DNA of 64,000 nt from Mucilaginibacter jinjuensis (GTDB lineage Bacteria > Bacteroidota > Bacteroidia > Sphingobacteriales > Sphingobacteriaceae). The stretch is from positions 6,076,001-6,140,000 of the forward strand of contig NZ_CP117167.1 in NCBI RefSeq assembly GCF_028596025.1. The letters run 5' to 3'. Shown here piece after piece: positions 7,312 through 15,801 of this stretch. Under the pieces are notes generated by a model. The model saw only the letters and a program-made list of their open reading frames with translations, was not told the DNA's origin and searched no databases. How positions within the stretch are numbered: the stretch's first letter is position 1; each line of letters begins with the position of its first letter. A program made the position numbers and the translations under genes.

Positions 7312-7764
7312 TTATTTGATGATAGTAACACTAAAATCTACATCCTCTGGTGGCAGGCACTGGTGGTCGTTACAGGTCATGTACTCTAACTGGCCTTTAA
7401 CAACGGTTGCGTTTGGTGATGTAAGTTTAACTTTTTGTTGAAAGATAACCTCTTTCTCAAAATAGCTCACATTCATTTTAAATGCGTTCTCGAATTTGGT
7501 TACCGGAGTTGGCTCAATAGTTTTACCAACCAGGGTATATGCTTTTGATGGTGTAAATTTAAAGTCGGTTTTAATAGGCCCGCCATCTTTTACAGTTTGT
7601 GAATAAATATGCCAGCCGTTATCAATAGTGGCTTTCATAAAAACAACCGCCTCTGTGGCGCTGATTCTTTTAGCTGCATAACTCCATTTTACCGGGGTTA
7701 ATATTTGTGCATGAACCCCTGTGTACAAAAACAGCACAAATAAGGCTGACATTATTTTTTTCAT
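7312..7764 (-). CDS. Stand-alone DsbD alpha domain (N-terminal immunoglobulin-like domain)
   Basis: 150 residues with a signal peptide (about 1-19, ending VHAQ). The remainder matches the nDsbD fold: WSYAAKRISATEAVVFMKATIDNGWHIYSQ, then YMTCNDHQCLPP near the C-terminus. Those two Cys correspond to the redox pair of nDsbD, which receives electrons from the thioredoxin-like domain and passes them to periplasmic substrates. It sits 26 bases upstream of the membrane/thioredoxin part, so the two genes together make up a complete DsbD. This split layout is common in Bacteroidota. Confidence 0.88.
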   Translation of the reverse strand: MKKIMSALFVLFLYTGVHAQILTPVKWSYAAKRISATEAVVFMKATIDNGWHIYSQTVKDGGPIKTDFKFTPSKAYTLVGKTIEPTPVTKFENAFKMNVSYFEKEVIFQQKVKLTSPNATVVKGQLEYMTCNDHQCLPPEDVDFSVTIIK

Positions 7765-7771
7765 ATATAGC

Positions 7772-8542
7772 TTAATTAATTAAAAATTCTACTTCTTTTA
7801 AATTGTATTCGTATTCGGCTTCATCAGTCTGTATCTTCAGTAAGCCTCGCTCTGTAACACCTGTAATGCGGCCTTCAAATTCTTTTTCGTTTGACCGAAA
7901 TCTTCGTGTTTCGTTTAGCCCGAACAAGAACGACAGGTACTCCTGTTTTATTTCAGCAACCTTACCTGCTTTTAATCGCAAATAAACCGCTTCTATATGC
8001 CCGCAAATTTCTGATAATAAAGCTTTCAATTCATAATCTCTATGTAAGATTTGCCATAGCGATGTTGCGTGCGGTAAATAATCGGGAAACTGCTCCTGGT
8101 TTATATTAAGGCCGATGCCGATAACTGAGTTATTGATCTGTGCGCCTTGCACCATATTTTCTATCAATATACCACCCAGCTTGCGGTTATTATAATAGAT
8201 ATCATTAGGCCATTTAATTTTTATTCCCTCACCTGCAACGTATGACAGTGCTTTTGCGACTCCTAAACTGATAGCCTGGGTTAAGGCAAATTGATCATTT
8301 AAAAGTAAAAAAGTGGGTTTAAGTAAAATGCTGAAAGAGAGGTTTTTGCCGGCTTCGGTAAACCACCGGTTCTGTTGTTGGCCGCGGCCTGCGTACTGAT
8401 TCTCTGCCATAATGACCGTTCCTTCGGGTAATGGCTTGGAATTTGACACTAAATTTTTGAGAAAAGTATTTGTAGAATCTACTTCTTTCAGGGTGACTAA
8501 ATTTTGTCCAACAAATAATCCTGAAAATATGTTATTTTGCAA
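7772..8542 (-). CDS. birA: Biotin--[acetyl-CoA carboxylase] ligase
   Basis: 256 residues, without the N-terminal DNA-binding domain of the E. coli repressor form, so it is a monofunctional ligase. It activates biotin with ATP and attaches it to carboxylase carrier domains. Motifs: VDSTNTFLKN, the biotinyl-AMP loop GRGQQQNRWFTEAGKNL, and KWPNDIYYNNRKLGGILIEN. The only usable start I find is TTG 8542; the next Met is at residue 46, beyond the VDSTN motif. The region between it and the divergent rsfS gene is under 50 bases and must hold both promoters. Confidence 0.92.
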   Translation of the reverse strand: MQNNIFSGLFVGQNLVTLKEVDSTNTFLKNLVSNSKPLPEGTVIMAENQYAGRGQQQNRWFTEAGKNLSFSILLKPTFLLLNDQFALTQAISLGVAKALSYVAGEGIKIKWPNDIYYNNRKLGGILIENMVQGAQINNSVIGIGLNINQEQFPDYLPHATSLWQILHRDYELKALLSEICGHIEAVYLRLKAGKVAEIKQEYLSFLFGLNETRRFRSNEKEFEGRITGVTERGLLKIQTDEAEYEYNLKEVEFLIN

Positions 8543-8588
8543 AGTATAAACGTTATTAAATCAAATCGTTCAAAACTAATTCTTTTTG

Positions 8589-8963
8589 ATGGTAAAAAAC
8601 AAAGCGATAAAAGAATCCGCTTACATTTCTGAACTTGCTATACATGGCATGCAGGAAAAGAAGGGAAACGAAATTGTCAGATTAGATCTTCGTAATATAT
8701 TCAGTTCCGTGTCAGATTATTTTGTAATCTGCCATGCTGATTCAAGTACCCAGGTTAAAGCAATTGCCAATAGCGTAGAAGAAGAGATTTTTAAAGCCAC
8801 GCAACAAGAACCCTGGCGTAAAGAAGGCCTTGTGCACAGCGAATGGATCCTGCTCGATTATATTGATGTAGTGGTCCATATCTTCAGAACCGATAAACGA
8901 GAATTTTATGGTGTAGAGGATTTGTGGGGCGATGCCGAAATTAAATTTTACCAAAGCGCTTAA
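8589..8963 (+). CDS. rsfS: Ribosomal silencing factor RsfS
   Basis: 124 residues from ATG 8589 (a TTG directly before it is in frame). RsfS binds L14 on the 50S subunit and blocks subunit joining when nutrients are low. Family motifs are DLRNIFSSVSDYFVICHADSSTQVKAIA and the C-terminal WILLDYIDVVVHIFR then REFYGVEDLWGDAE. It precedes ftsH by 76 bases in the same direction, a conserved order in this phylum. Confidence 0.94.
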   Translation: MVKNKAIKESAYISELAIHGMQEKKGNEIVRLDLRNIFSSVSDYFVICHADSSTQVKAIANSVEEEIFKATQQEPWRKEGLVHSEWILLDYIDVVVHIFRTDKREFYGVEDLWGDAEIKFYQSA

Positions 8964-9039
8964 ACTGTAATATCTGCCAGTTTATTTTTCCCCTGTTAAT
9001 TAATTATAGATTACATCTGTTTGAGCTGAAATATAAAAC

Positions 9040-11124
9040 ATGAAAGAAAGTAAATCCGAAAAGCCTAAGACTATTCGTAAAATTTCAAATAAAAAAATTA
9101 CACCTAAGCCGCCTAAGTTTAACATAGTGTGGCTGTATGCCGTTCTGATACTGGGTTTAATTGTAGTATCATACCTTATTAACGGCAATAGTGGTAAACC
9201 GATTACCTCGCAGCGTTTCCAAAACGAAATGTTGAAAAACCACGATGTTGACCATGTTGTGGCCTACAAAAATGGCGACCTGGTTATTGCCGATGTTTAT
9301 CTTAAAAAAGAAAGCATCAACAAACCGGAATACAACGACATTAAAGACCAGCGCTCGTTAAGCCCGCAAAGCGGCCCGCAGTATACTTTTTCTGATGCAT
9401 CATTCGAGAGTTTAAAGCAAACCGTTGCTGCTGTTGAAAAAGACCTGCCAGATTCGCAAAAAACTTTAATCCAATTTGAGCAGCACGAAAGCTTGTTATC
9501 AAACTGGTTAGTGCAAGGCGTTATCATCATGGTACTTTTTGCTGTGGTTTGGTTATACATTATGCGCCGCATGAGCGGTGGAGCAGGTGGTGGCCCGGGC
9601 GGTCAGATCTTTAGCATCGGTAAATCAAAAGCTACTTTATTTGATAAAGAAGCACAAGTTAACGTAACCTTTAACGATGTTGCCGGCTTACAGGAAGCTA
9701 AAGAAGAGGTAATGGAAATTGTAGATTTCCTTAAAAACCCTAAAAAATATACCAACCTGGGTGGTAAAATACCTAAAGGGGCTTTATTGGTAGGTTCGCC
9801 GGGTACCGGTAAAACCTTAATGGCTAAAGCTGTTGCGGGTGAAGCACAGGTGCCTTTCTTCTCGCTGTCAGGTTCTGATTTTGTGGAGATGTTTGTGGGT
9901 GTGGGTGCATCACGTGTACGTGATTTGTTCCGCCAGGCAAAAGACAAAGCACCTTGTATCATCTTTATTGATGAGATTGATGCCATTGGCCGCGCCCGTG
10001 GTAAAAACAATATTGTAGGTGGTAATGATGAGCGTGAAAACACCCTGAACCAGTTACTGGTTGAGATGGATGGTTTCGGTACCGATTCTGGTATTATCAT
10101 CCTTGCTGCTACCAACCGTCCTGATGTGCTGGATTCTGCATTACTGCGCCCGGGACGTTTCGACAGACAAATTTCTATCGATAAACCGGATTTGGTAGGT
10201 CGTGAGCAAATTTTCAAAGTTCACTTAGGCCCATTAAAACTGGCCGAAGAGGTGGATGCTAAAAAATTATCGGCACAAACACCAGGCTTTGCCGGTGCTG
10301 AGATCGCCAACGTTTGTAACGAGGCCGCATTGATTGCTGCCCGTCGTGATAAGGTAGCCGTTGATATGCAGGATTTCCAGGATGCGATCGATCGTGTAAT
10401 TGGTGGTTTAGAAAAGAAAAACAAGATCATCTCTCCGGAAGAGAAACGAATTGTTGCTTACCACGAAGCCGGCCACGCTATAGCAGGCTGGTTCCTGGAG
10501 CATGCCGATCCATTGGTTAAGGTATCTATCGTTCCCCGTGGTGTTGCCGCTTTAGGTTATGCCCAGTATTTACCGCGTGAGCAGTTTTTACATACTACCG
10601 AGCAGTTGAAAGACGAAATGGTAGTATCTATGGGTGGCCGTGTTGCCGAAGACATTGTTTTCGGTAAAATCTCAACCGGTGCATTGAGCGACTTAGAGCG
10701 CATTACCAAACTGGCTTATGCCATGGTTAAGATCTATGGTATGAATGATAAAGTGGGTAACGTATCATTCTACGATCCACAAGGCGAATATCAGTTTAAC
10801 AAACCTTACTCTGATACCACTGCCGAGCTGATTGACCATGAAGTACGCGGATTAATTGATGCGGTATACCAACGCACTAAAGATCTGTTGAACGAAAAAC
10901 GTGCAGGCTTGGAATTACTGGCAGCTAAACTGCTCGAAAAAGAAGTATTGTTCCAGTCTGACTTGGAAGAATTATTAGGTAAACGCCCGTTTGATAACCG
11001 TACTGCTTACGACAAGTTTGTAAACGGCGAAGCGGCGTTAAACCCTGATGTTGACAATAATGCTATCCCTGAGTCGGTAACCAACCCAGCCAGCAACAAC
11101 ATTGAAAGCACAGAACAACAATAA
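9040..11124 (+). CDS. ftsH: ATP-dependent zinc metalloprotease FtsH
   Basis: 694 residues. Two membrane helices (about 29-47 and 156-173) bracket a periplasmic domain. The AAA domain has Walker A GSPGTGKT at residue 252, the pore segment FVEMFVGVGASRVRDLF, Walker B CIIFIDEIDA and the SRH region ATNRPDVLDSALLRPGRFDR. The M41 zinc site HEAGH is at residue 475. FtsH degrades misfolded membrane and selected cytosolic proteins. A Gly-rich linker MSGGAGGGPGG separates the second helix from the AAA domain. A strong terminator follows the stop. Confidence 0.98.
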   Translation: MKESKSEKPKTIRKISNKKITPKPPKFNIVWLYAVLILGLIVVSYLINGNSGKPITSQRFQNEMLKNHDVDHVVAYKNGDLVIADVYLKKESINKPEYNDIKDQRSLSPQSGPQYTFSDASFESLKQTVAAVEKDLPDSQKTLIQFEQHESLLSNWLVQGVIIMVLFAVVWLYIMRRMSGGAGGGPGGQIFSIGKSKATLFDKEAQVNVTFNDVAGLQEAKEEVMEIVDFLKNPKKYTNLGGKIPKGALLVGSPGTGKTLMAKAVAGEAQVPFFSLSGSDFVEMFVGVGASRVRDLFRQAKDKAPCIIFIDEIDAIGRARGKNNIVGGNDERENTLNQLLVEMDGFGTDSGIIILAATNRPDVLDSALLRPGRFDRQISIDKPDLVGREQIFKVHLGPLKLAEEVDAKKLSAQTPGFAGAEIANVCNEAALIAARRDKVAVDMQDFQDAIDRVIGGLEKKNKIISPEEKRIVAYHEAGHAIAGWFLEHADPLVKVSIVPRGVAALGYAQYLPREQFLHTTEQLKDEMVVSMGGRVAEDIVFGKISTGALSDLERITKLAYAMVKIYGMNDKVGNVSFYDPQGEYQFNKPYSDTTAELIDHEVRGLIDAVYQRTKDLLNEKRAGLELLAAKLLEKEVLFQSDLEELLGKRPFDNRTAYDKFVNGEAALNPDVDNNAIPESVTNPASNNIESTEQQ

Positions 11125-11140
11125 ATTTTAAATTACTGAA

Positions 11141-11174
11141 AGGCCATTATGCTTGGGCATAATGGCCTTTTTTA
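11141..11174 (+). terminator. Terminator of ftsH
   Basis: GGCCATTATGC, loop TTGG, GCATAATGGCC is a perfect 11-bp stem followed by TTTTTTATTT, 16 bases after the ftsH stop. Confidence 0.93.
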
Positions 11175-11185
11175 TTTAATAGAAT

Positions 11186-11824
11186 ATGAGCCAAAACATT
11201 ACACCAAAAGAACGACTGCTCAAAAAAATACGCAAAGCTTTGTTAGAGAAAAGGGACAATCCCTATCCTAACCTCGAAGAAATGCCTATTTACCCCGTAG
11301 CAGAAGAACTGCCCGAAGTAATGTTTGCCGAGCAATTTACCGCAGCAGCAGGTCAGTTTGTGTTTTGTGAGGATGAAGTTCAGTTTATAGAAAACCTGCT
11401 TACGCTGGCCGAAGAACGTAACTGGCATAAAATACACTGCTGGGAACCTGCCTTACAAGCTGTACTGGAACGCTACGAATATCCATACTACGAAACCGAT
11501 AAGGACTTTGAACAATCTGAAGTCGGTTTTACCCTTTGCGAAGCCCTGATTGCCCGCAATGGCAGTATCCTGATCTCTAATGCAGATATGGCCGGCCGTC
11601 GCTTAAGTATCTATCCTCCTATACATATCGTGCTGGCTTATACCTCTCAATTGGTTGTAGATTTAAAAGACGGTTTCAATATCATCAAACAAAAATATGG
11701 TGCAGCAATACCCTCTATGCTATCGGTAGTTACAGGCCCAAGCCGTACGGCTGATATTGAGAAAACCCTGGTGTTAGGTGCTCACGGCCCTAAAGAACTT
11801 TTTGTTTTTCTATTAGATGGATAG
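11186..11824 (+). CDS. LUD domain protein (LutC/YkgG-like)
   Basis: 212 residues. The C-terminal half matches the LUD fold: ALIARNGSILISNADMAGRRLSIYPPIHI, then the characteristic GPSRTADIEKTLVLGAHGPKEL at about residues 184-205. In LutC these residues belong to the lactate-oxidation complex LutABC, but no lutA or lutB is present here. In this phylum a single LUD protein beside ftsH is common and its role is unknown. It starts 12 bases after the ftsH terminator, so it probably has its own promoter or depends on readthrough. Confidence 0.82.
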   Translation: MSQNITPKERLLKKIRKALLEKRDNPYPNLEEMPIYPVAEELPEVMFAEQFTAAAGQFVFCEDEVQFIENLLTLAEERNWHKIHCWEPALQAVLERYEYPYYETDKDFEQSEVGFTLCEALIARNGSILISNADMAGRRLSIYPPIHIVLAYTSQLVVDLKDGFNIIKQKYGAAIPSMLSVVTGPSRTADIEKTLVLGAHGPKELFVFLLDG

Positions 11825-11826
11825 GC

Positions 11827-12933
11827 TCAGGATTTAGCCTCCATTTCGCTCAGCAAAGCTTCCAGGTCGCGTTCTTCCAGTACTTCGCGTACGCTATTCT
11901 TATCTTTATCATATTCCCATTTTATCAGGCGGATAAAACCATCGGCTATCTCGATGCCTGTAATATCGCCATCATCAAAGCAACAGCAACCACTGTTAAA
12001 ATAAGTAGGCCGGTAGCCGGTAAAGTTAAGCGAACTGTCATTCTTTAAATGCCTTTTGGTTATTTCTGCCTCCAGCTGAGTTATGGCAGCAATGTCATTT
12101 GCTTTCTTTGCCCTTGCCCTTTGGATATACAGGCTTTCGATATGTGTTAATGATTGAAATACCGGCTGATGGGTATGCCCGGTAATGAGCACTGTGTTTT
12201 GTTGCTTCGCACTCCACTCGTACATCATTTGGTTATGGGCTGTCTTCAGGTCATCATTGTTTGCCGGCGTATTAGGATTGATCTTTAAATACGATTGCAC
12301 AGGTGCCCATACATTTGATACAAACCACTTGCTAAACCAATTTCCATCGCTTTGCAAATCGCCCTGGTGGCCATGCGTCATATAGATGTTTAATGGTTTA
12401 CCGTTAATGGTTGTCTGCAAAATAATGCCTTCGTAAATACTGATTGATTTGCCGTAGATCTGATACAAACTTACCGGTGCCAGTGGATCATTATCCCAAT
12501 ACAAATCATGGTTACCGAATATTTTTACAAATGCTCCCCGGTCCAGAAACAATTTCTCTTTTTCGAAAGTGGCTTTATTATGATGCTTAACCGTTAAAAA
12601 AAGGTTTTCCCAAAGCTCTTCGCTATCACCCAGGTTAATATAAGTAAAGTGGTTTTGGTTGTAATAATCCAGGGCAGCCAGATAGTTTTTCTCTGCCAGG
12701 GCAAAATCATCCGCATCATCACGCGCGCCCTTGTGCTGGTCTGACAGGATTACAAATTTTCCCTCTTTGCTGTCAAACGGTATAACCAGTCCTCTTTTAC
12801 CCGGTTTATTGAGTATTATTTTATGGAGTTCAGTCAAGGCACTAAACACTCTTTTTTCATCGGGGCGAGACGAGTACTTATCTGATAACCTGATAATTGG
12901 CCGGGTTATTATCTTTTGAAGCAGTTGGCGCAT
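11827..12933 (-). CDS. Calcineurin-like metallophosphoesterase
   Basis: 368 residues. The five metallophosphoesterase blocks are visible: ILSDQHKG near residue 67 (a DxH variant), YINLGDSEELW (GDxxE), FGNHDLYWD (GNHD), MTHGHQGD and ITGHTHQPVF (GHTH). These coordinate two metal ions. The C-terminal part has a YFNSGCCCFDDGDITGIEI segment with three consecutive Cys. The substrate cannot be inferred. The gene converges on the LUD gene with only two bases between stops. Confidence 0.85.
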   Translation of the reverse strand: MRQLLQKIITRPIIRLSDKYSSRPDEKRVFSALTELHKIILNKPGKRGLVIPFDSKEGKFVILSDQHKGARDDADDFALAEKNYLAALDYYNQNHFTYINLGDSEELWENLFLTVKHHNKATFEKEKLFLDRGAFVKIFGNHDLYWDNDPLAPVSLYQIYGKSISIYEGIILQTTINGKPLNIYMTHGHQGDLQSDGNWFSKWFVSNVWAPVQSYLKINPNTPANNDDLKTAHNQMMYEWSAKQQNTVLITGHTHQPVFQSLTHIESLYIQRARAKKANDIAAITQLEAEITKRHLKNDSSLNFTGYRPTYFNSGCCCFDDGDITGIEIADGFIRLIKWEYDKDKNSVREVLEERDLEALLSEMEAKS

Positions 12934-13030
12934 GGCATGTTAACCTCAAACATTGGCCTTGTGTTTTACTCGGATATTAATTTCTGCGCACCATATAAAA
13001 AAGTCGTTCATTACGACGTAGAAAGCTATT

Positions 13031-13064
13031 AAATACCGTTAAAACACGGTATTTTTTTATTTTT
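13031..13064 (+). terminator. Terminator-like hairpin upstream of the 122-aa gene
   Basis: AAATACCGT and ACGGTATTT pair perfectly around a 6-base loop and are followed by a long T run on the plus strand. No plus-strand gene precedes it for 1.2 kb, so it may end a leader or small transcript. The rest of 12,934-13,232 shows nothing else I can name. Confidence 0.5.
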
Positions 13065-13232
13065 TAGGAAATGTATTATTGTACAGGCATTGCTTTTCCT
13101 CTCAATACATTTATTTGCTGATAGAAGAAGCCACCGTTAAAATACTATTGAAACAATAACTTCGAAATCCATATTTTCGACAAAAGTAATACCCTATTTA
13201 ATATTCAATTGACTCCTTAAAACAAAACAAAA

Positions 13233-13601
13233 ATGTCAGACGGTAAAACACCTCCAATTGTTGGCGCAAGAATTAATTTGAGCCACGCTCACAAAATCAT
13301 TTCTGATTACAAAACGAAATGTGATGATAACAATCACATTCATTCGTTTAAGATCAGCGCAGATCATTTAAGAAAGATCATCGATCAGCCGGATTGTCAT
13401 TATGTAAAACTTCACGTTGCATTAAGTGATCCAACAATTAAGGCAGTAGGCTTGCCAGTTGGCCACACACTTGTGGCTATTGGTGCAAATGCTCAAAGCA
13501 AAAGCATTGTACGCGGCGAAGCTGATACTGAAGTTTATGATGAAACAGGCACATGCCCACCCGATTGCGAGCCTAACCCTAACGGCGGCGGCGTAATCTA
13601 A
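13233..13601 (+). CDS. Uncharacterised 122-aa protein of a signalling module
   Basis: I do not recognise the family. There is no signal peptide or membrane segment. The N-terminus is MSDGKTPPIVGARINLSHAHKI. The middle is a mixed alpha/beta sequence with HYVKLHVALSD and GHTLVAIGANAQ. The C-terminal tail is unusual: VYDETGTCPPDCEPNPNGGGVI, with a CPPDC motif and a Gly/Pro/Asn-rich end. The gene precedes a 7-TM protein, a histidine kinase and a LuxR regulator with almost no gaps, which suggests a role in signal generation or sensing. A secreted or processed signal is possible but unproven. Confidence 0.7.
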   Translation: MSDGKTPPIVGARINLSHAHKIISDYKTKCDDNNHIHSFKISADHLRKIIDQPDCHYVKLHVALSDPTIKAVGLPVGHTLVAIGANAQSKSIVRGEADTEVYDETGTCPPDCEPNPNGGGVI

Positions 13602-13614
13602 TTTAAGTTAGCTA

Positions 13615-14343
13615 ATGCGAGAAATTTATTGGGCAAATATAGCTATAGATGCATTATTAGCTTTATTCCTATTATTTACTAAGCGATTGGGGCACAATAT
13701 GTACCCAATCGCATTGGTATTGTTAATCAATGTTCTTGAAGAATCTATTGGGCGTTACTTCGCCATAAGATTTAGAAACAACCTAAGTGTATTTTACGTA
13801 TTCAACCCAATAGAATATGCTTGTTTTGCCTGGTTCTTTTATCTCAACATCGATTATAAAATTTTTAAAAAATTAATCCGTCTCAGTGTAATTCTATTTA
13901 TAATTTTTATAATTGGCTCCCTTTACTTCTTTATAAAACTCCCCCCGCTGCCAGAGAAAATCCTGTTAGATTACGTAGTAGTAGCCAAGGGGTTCTTGCT
14001 AATAATTTGGGCTGTTACTTATATTATCAACATATTTGATCAAATAGGTAAGTACCAAAAGTTAAATGTATTTGTACTTTTGGTAGCTGCGGCCGTGCTT
14101 TTTTATTCGAGCTTCAGTATCATATTTCACTTCTTAGAAATATTCTTATTCAATTATTCTGAACAGCACCACGTGCCGATAACAGTTATGTTAAGCCCTC
14201 AATACAAAACGCACATGTATGCATCAAAACAATATGAGGCAGTAAAGCCATTATTGTTTTTCACAAATATCCTTTTATATTTATGCATTTTTGTGGCGTT
14301 AATTAAAAGTGCTACTAATTCAAAACAAGCAAATACCATATAG
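13615..14343 (+). CDS. Seven-helix membrane protein, likely sensor partner of the kinase
   Basis: 242 residues, almost entirely hydrophobic, with about seven predicted membrane helices (for example WANIAIDALLALFLLFTK at the start and LLFFTNILLYLCIFVALI at the end). No enzymatic motif is visible. Its stop TAG shares a base with the GTG start of the kinase gene, so the two are translationally coupled. Because the kinase lacks a sensor domain, this protein probably senses the signal for it. The family is not one I can name. Confidence 0.75.
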   Translation: MREIYWANIAIDALLALFLLFTKRLGHNMYPIALVLLINVLEESIGRYFAIRFRNNLSVFYVFNPIEYACFAWFFYLNIDYKIFKKLIRLSVILFIIFIIGSLYFFIKLPPLPEKILLDYVVVAKGFLLIIWAVTYIINIFDQIGKYQKLNVFVLLVAAAVLFYSSFSIIFHFLEIFLFNYSEQHHVPITVMLSPQYKTHMYASKQYEAVKPLLFFTNILLYLCIFVALIKSATNSKQANTI

Positions 14344-15167
14344 TGTCAGACGGTTTAGATTTTGGGGTTTTATTAGCGGTAGCTACCGGCATTTTATTAT
14401 TGTTTGTATTGTTTATAGTTGTTATCCTGTTTATTTATCAACGTAAAACATTTGAGCATCAGCAAAAAGTTGTAGCTATTGAACAAAACCTTAAGCAGGA
14501 AATTCTAAAAACCCAGATCGAAGTTCAGGATCAAACGCTTACTTATGTAAGCCGCGAGATACACGATAATATTACCCAGGTACTGTCTTTCGTAAAGCTT
14601 AGTTTAGGTGTGGTTGGTAAAGATGCAGAGCAAACACAAGCCAAAATTACGGAAAGCCGGGAACTGCTTTCGCAAGCCATTAATGACCTGCGCGACCTTT
14701 CCAAGAGCATGAGTTTTGATACCATCAAGGCGGCAGGCCTCGAAAAAACGATAACGCTTGAGCTCGAACGCATCAACAAAAGCGGCTTGGTAAAAGCCGA
14801 ATTAAATGTTGAGGGCGAGCCATTTTCATTGGGCGAGAAGAACGAGTTGGTATTGTTCCGGATATTCCAGGAGACGGTAAATAACGCACTTAAACATGCC
14901 AATGCGCAGCAGCTAAAAATTGAGTTGCTATATTCGCCAAAAGTATTTAATTTGACCATCGCGGATGATGGGGTTGGATTTCCGACCAGTATATTGGATG
15001 AACATCGTGGGTCGGGCTTAAAAAACCTGCAAAATAGAGCAGCCCTTATAGGGGGTACTGCAACTATTACAAGCTCACCAGGCAATGGCTGTTCGGTTAA
15101 GATCACACTCGATCCGCTTTTAGAACACACTTATGCCAACGCAGATTACTCAAATAGCCCTGGTTGA
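14343..15167 (+). CDS. Sensor histidine kinase, NarX/LytS-like HisKA_3 class
   Basis: 274 residues starting at GTG 14343. One membrane helix (about 8-31) is followed by a coiled coil and the phospho-acceptor box REIHDNITQVLSFVKLSLG with His74. The HATPase domain has NNALKHAN (N box), ADDGVGF (G1) and GSGLKNLQNRAALIGG (G2). There is no periplasmic or PAS sensor domain. The end overlaps the response-regulator gene by 35 bases. HisKA_3 kinases normally pair with LuxR-type regulators, as here. Confidence 0.92.
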   Translation: MSDGLDFGVLLAVATGILLLFVLFIVVILFIYQRKTFEHQQKVVAIEQNLKQEILKTQIEVQDQTLTYVSREIHDNITQVLSFVKLSLGVVGKDAEQTQAKITESRELLSQAINDLRDLSKSMSFDTIKAAGLEKTITLELERINKSGLVKAELNVEGEPFSLGEKNELVLFRIFQETVNNALKHANAQQLKIELLYSPKVFNLTIADDGVGFPTSILDEHRGSGLKNLQNRAALIGGTATITSSPGNGCSVKITLDPLLEHTYANADYSNSPG

Positions 15168-15771
15168 TGACCACCGTCTTTTCAGAAGTGGCATTGCCTC
15201 GTTAATTGGTCAGTTTTCTGGTTATAACATCTTATTCGAAGCCGCCCACGGGCAGGAAATGATCAGCCATATTACCGCCGGTAATAAACCGGATGTGATA
15301 CTGCTTGATATTAACATGCCCGAGATGGATGGTTTTGGCACCACGCAATGGCTCAAGAAAAATAACCCCGACGTTAAGATTATTATCCTATCCATGTTTC
15401 AGGATGCCGAGAAGGTGCTGAAAATGGTGAGGTTGGGAGTACACGGCTACCTGCTTAAAGATTCTGAACCGCACGAGTTTGAACAGGCCCTAAAAACGGT
15501 GGCCAATAATGAGCTGTATTATCCATCTTTCGTCACAGATCATCTGATTAAAAATCTGAATCAGAAAGAGCATATTAAGCTAAACAGCCGCGAAATAGAA
15601 TTTTTAAGGTTAGCCGGCACTGAGCTTACCTATAAAGAAATTGCCGACCAGATGTGTATAAGTGCCCGCACAGTTGATGGTTACCGCGACCAACTGTTTG
15701 AAAAACTGCAAATTAAAAGCCGCGTTGGCCTTGTACTTTACGCCATAAAAAATAATTTAATACAATTATAA
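15133..15771 (+). CDS. LuxR/NarL-family response regulator
   Basis: 212 residues. The receiver domain has ALVDDHRLF with the acidic pair, the phospho-acceptor Asp59 in ILLDINMPEMDG, and IILSMF with GYLLKDS supplying the switch and Lys. The C-terminal HTH is LNSREIEFLRLAGTELTYKEIADQMCISARTVDGYRDQLFEKL, a clear LuxR type. It is the cognate partner of the overlapping kinase gene. A palindrome directly follows the stop. Confidence 0.95.
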   Translation: MPTQITQIALVDDHRLFRSGIASLIGQFSGYNILFEAAHGQEMISHITAGNKPDVILLDINMPEMDGFGTTQWLKKNNPDVKIIILSMFQDAEKVLKMVRLGVHGYLLKDSEPHEFEQALKTVANNELYYPSFVTDHLIKNLNQKEHIKLNSREIEFLRLAGTELTYKEIADQMCISARTVDGYRDQLFEKLQIKSRVGLVLYAIKNNLIQL

Positions 15772-15796
15772 ATTTGCTAAAATAATTAGCAAATTT
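15770..15796. promoter_or_regulatory. 11-bp palindrome between the response regulator and radical SAM gene
   Basis: AAATTTGCTAA, AATAA, TTAGCAAATTT is a perfect inverted repeat overlapping the response-regulator stop and lying 5 bases before the next ATG. No T run follows, so an operator is at least as likely as a terminator. Confidence 0.45.
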
Positions 15797-15801
15797 GTTG
15801 T

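Noticed and set aside
11186..11824. Lactate-utilisation operon
   Set aside because: Only a lone LUD protein is present; no lutA or lutB neighbours.
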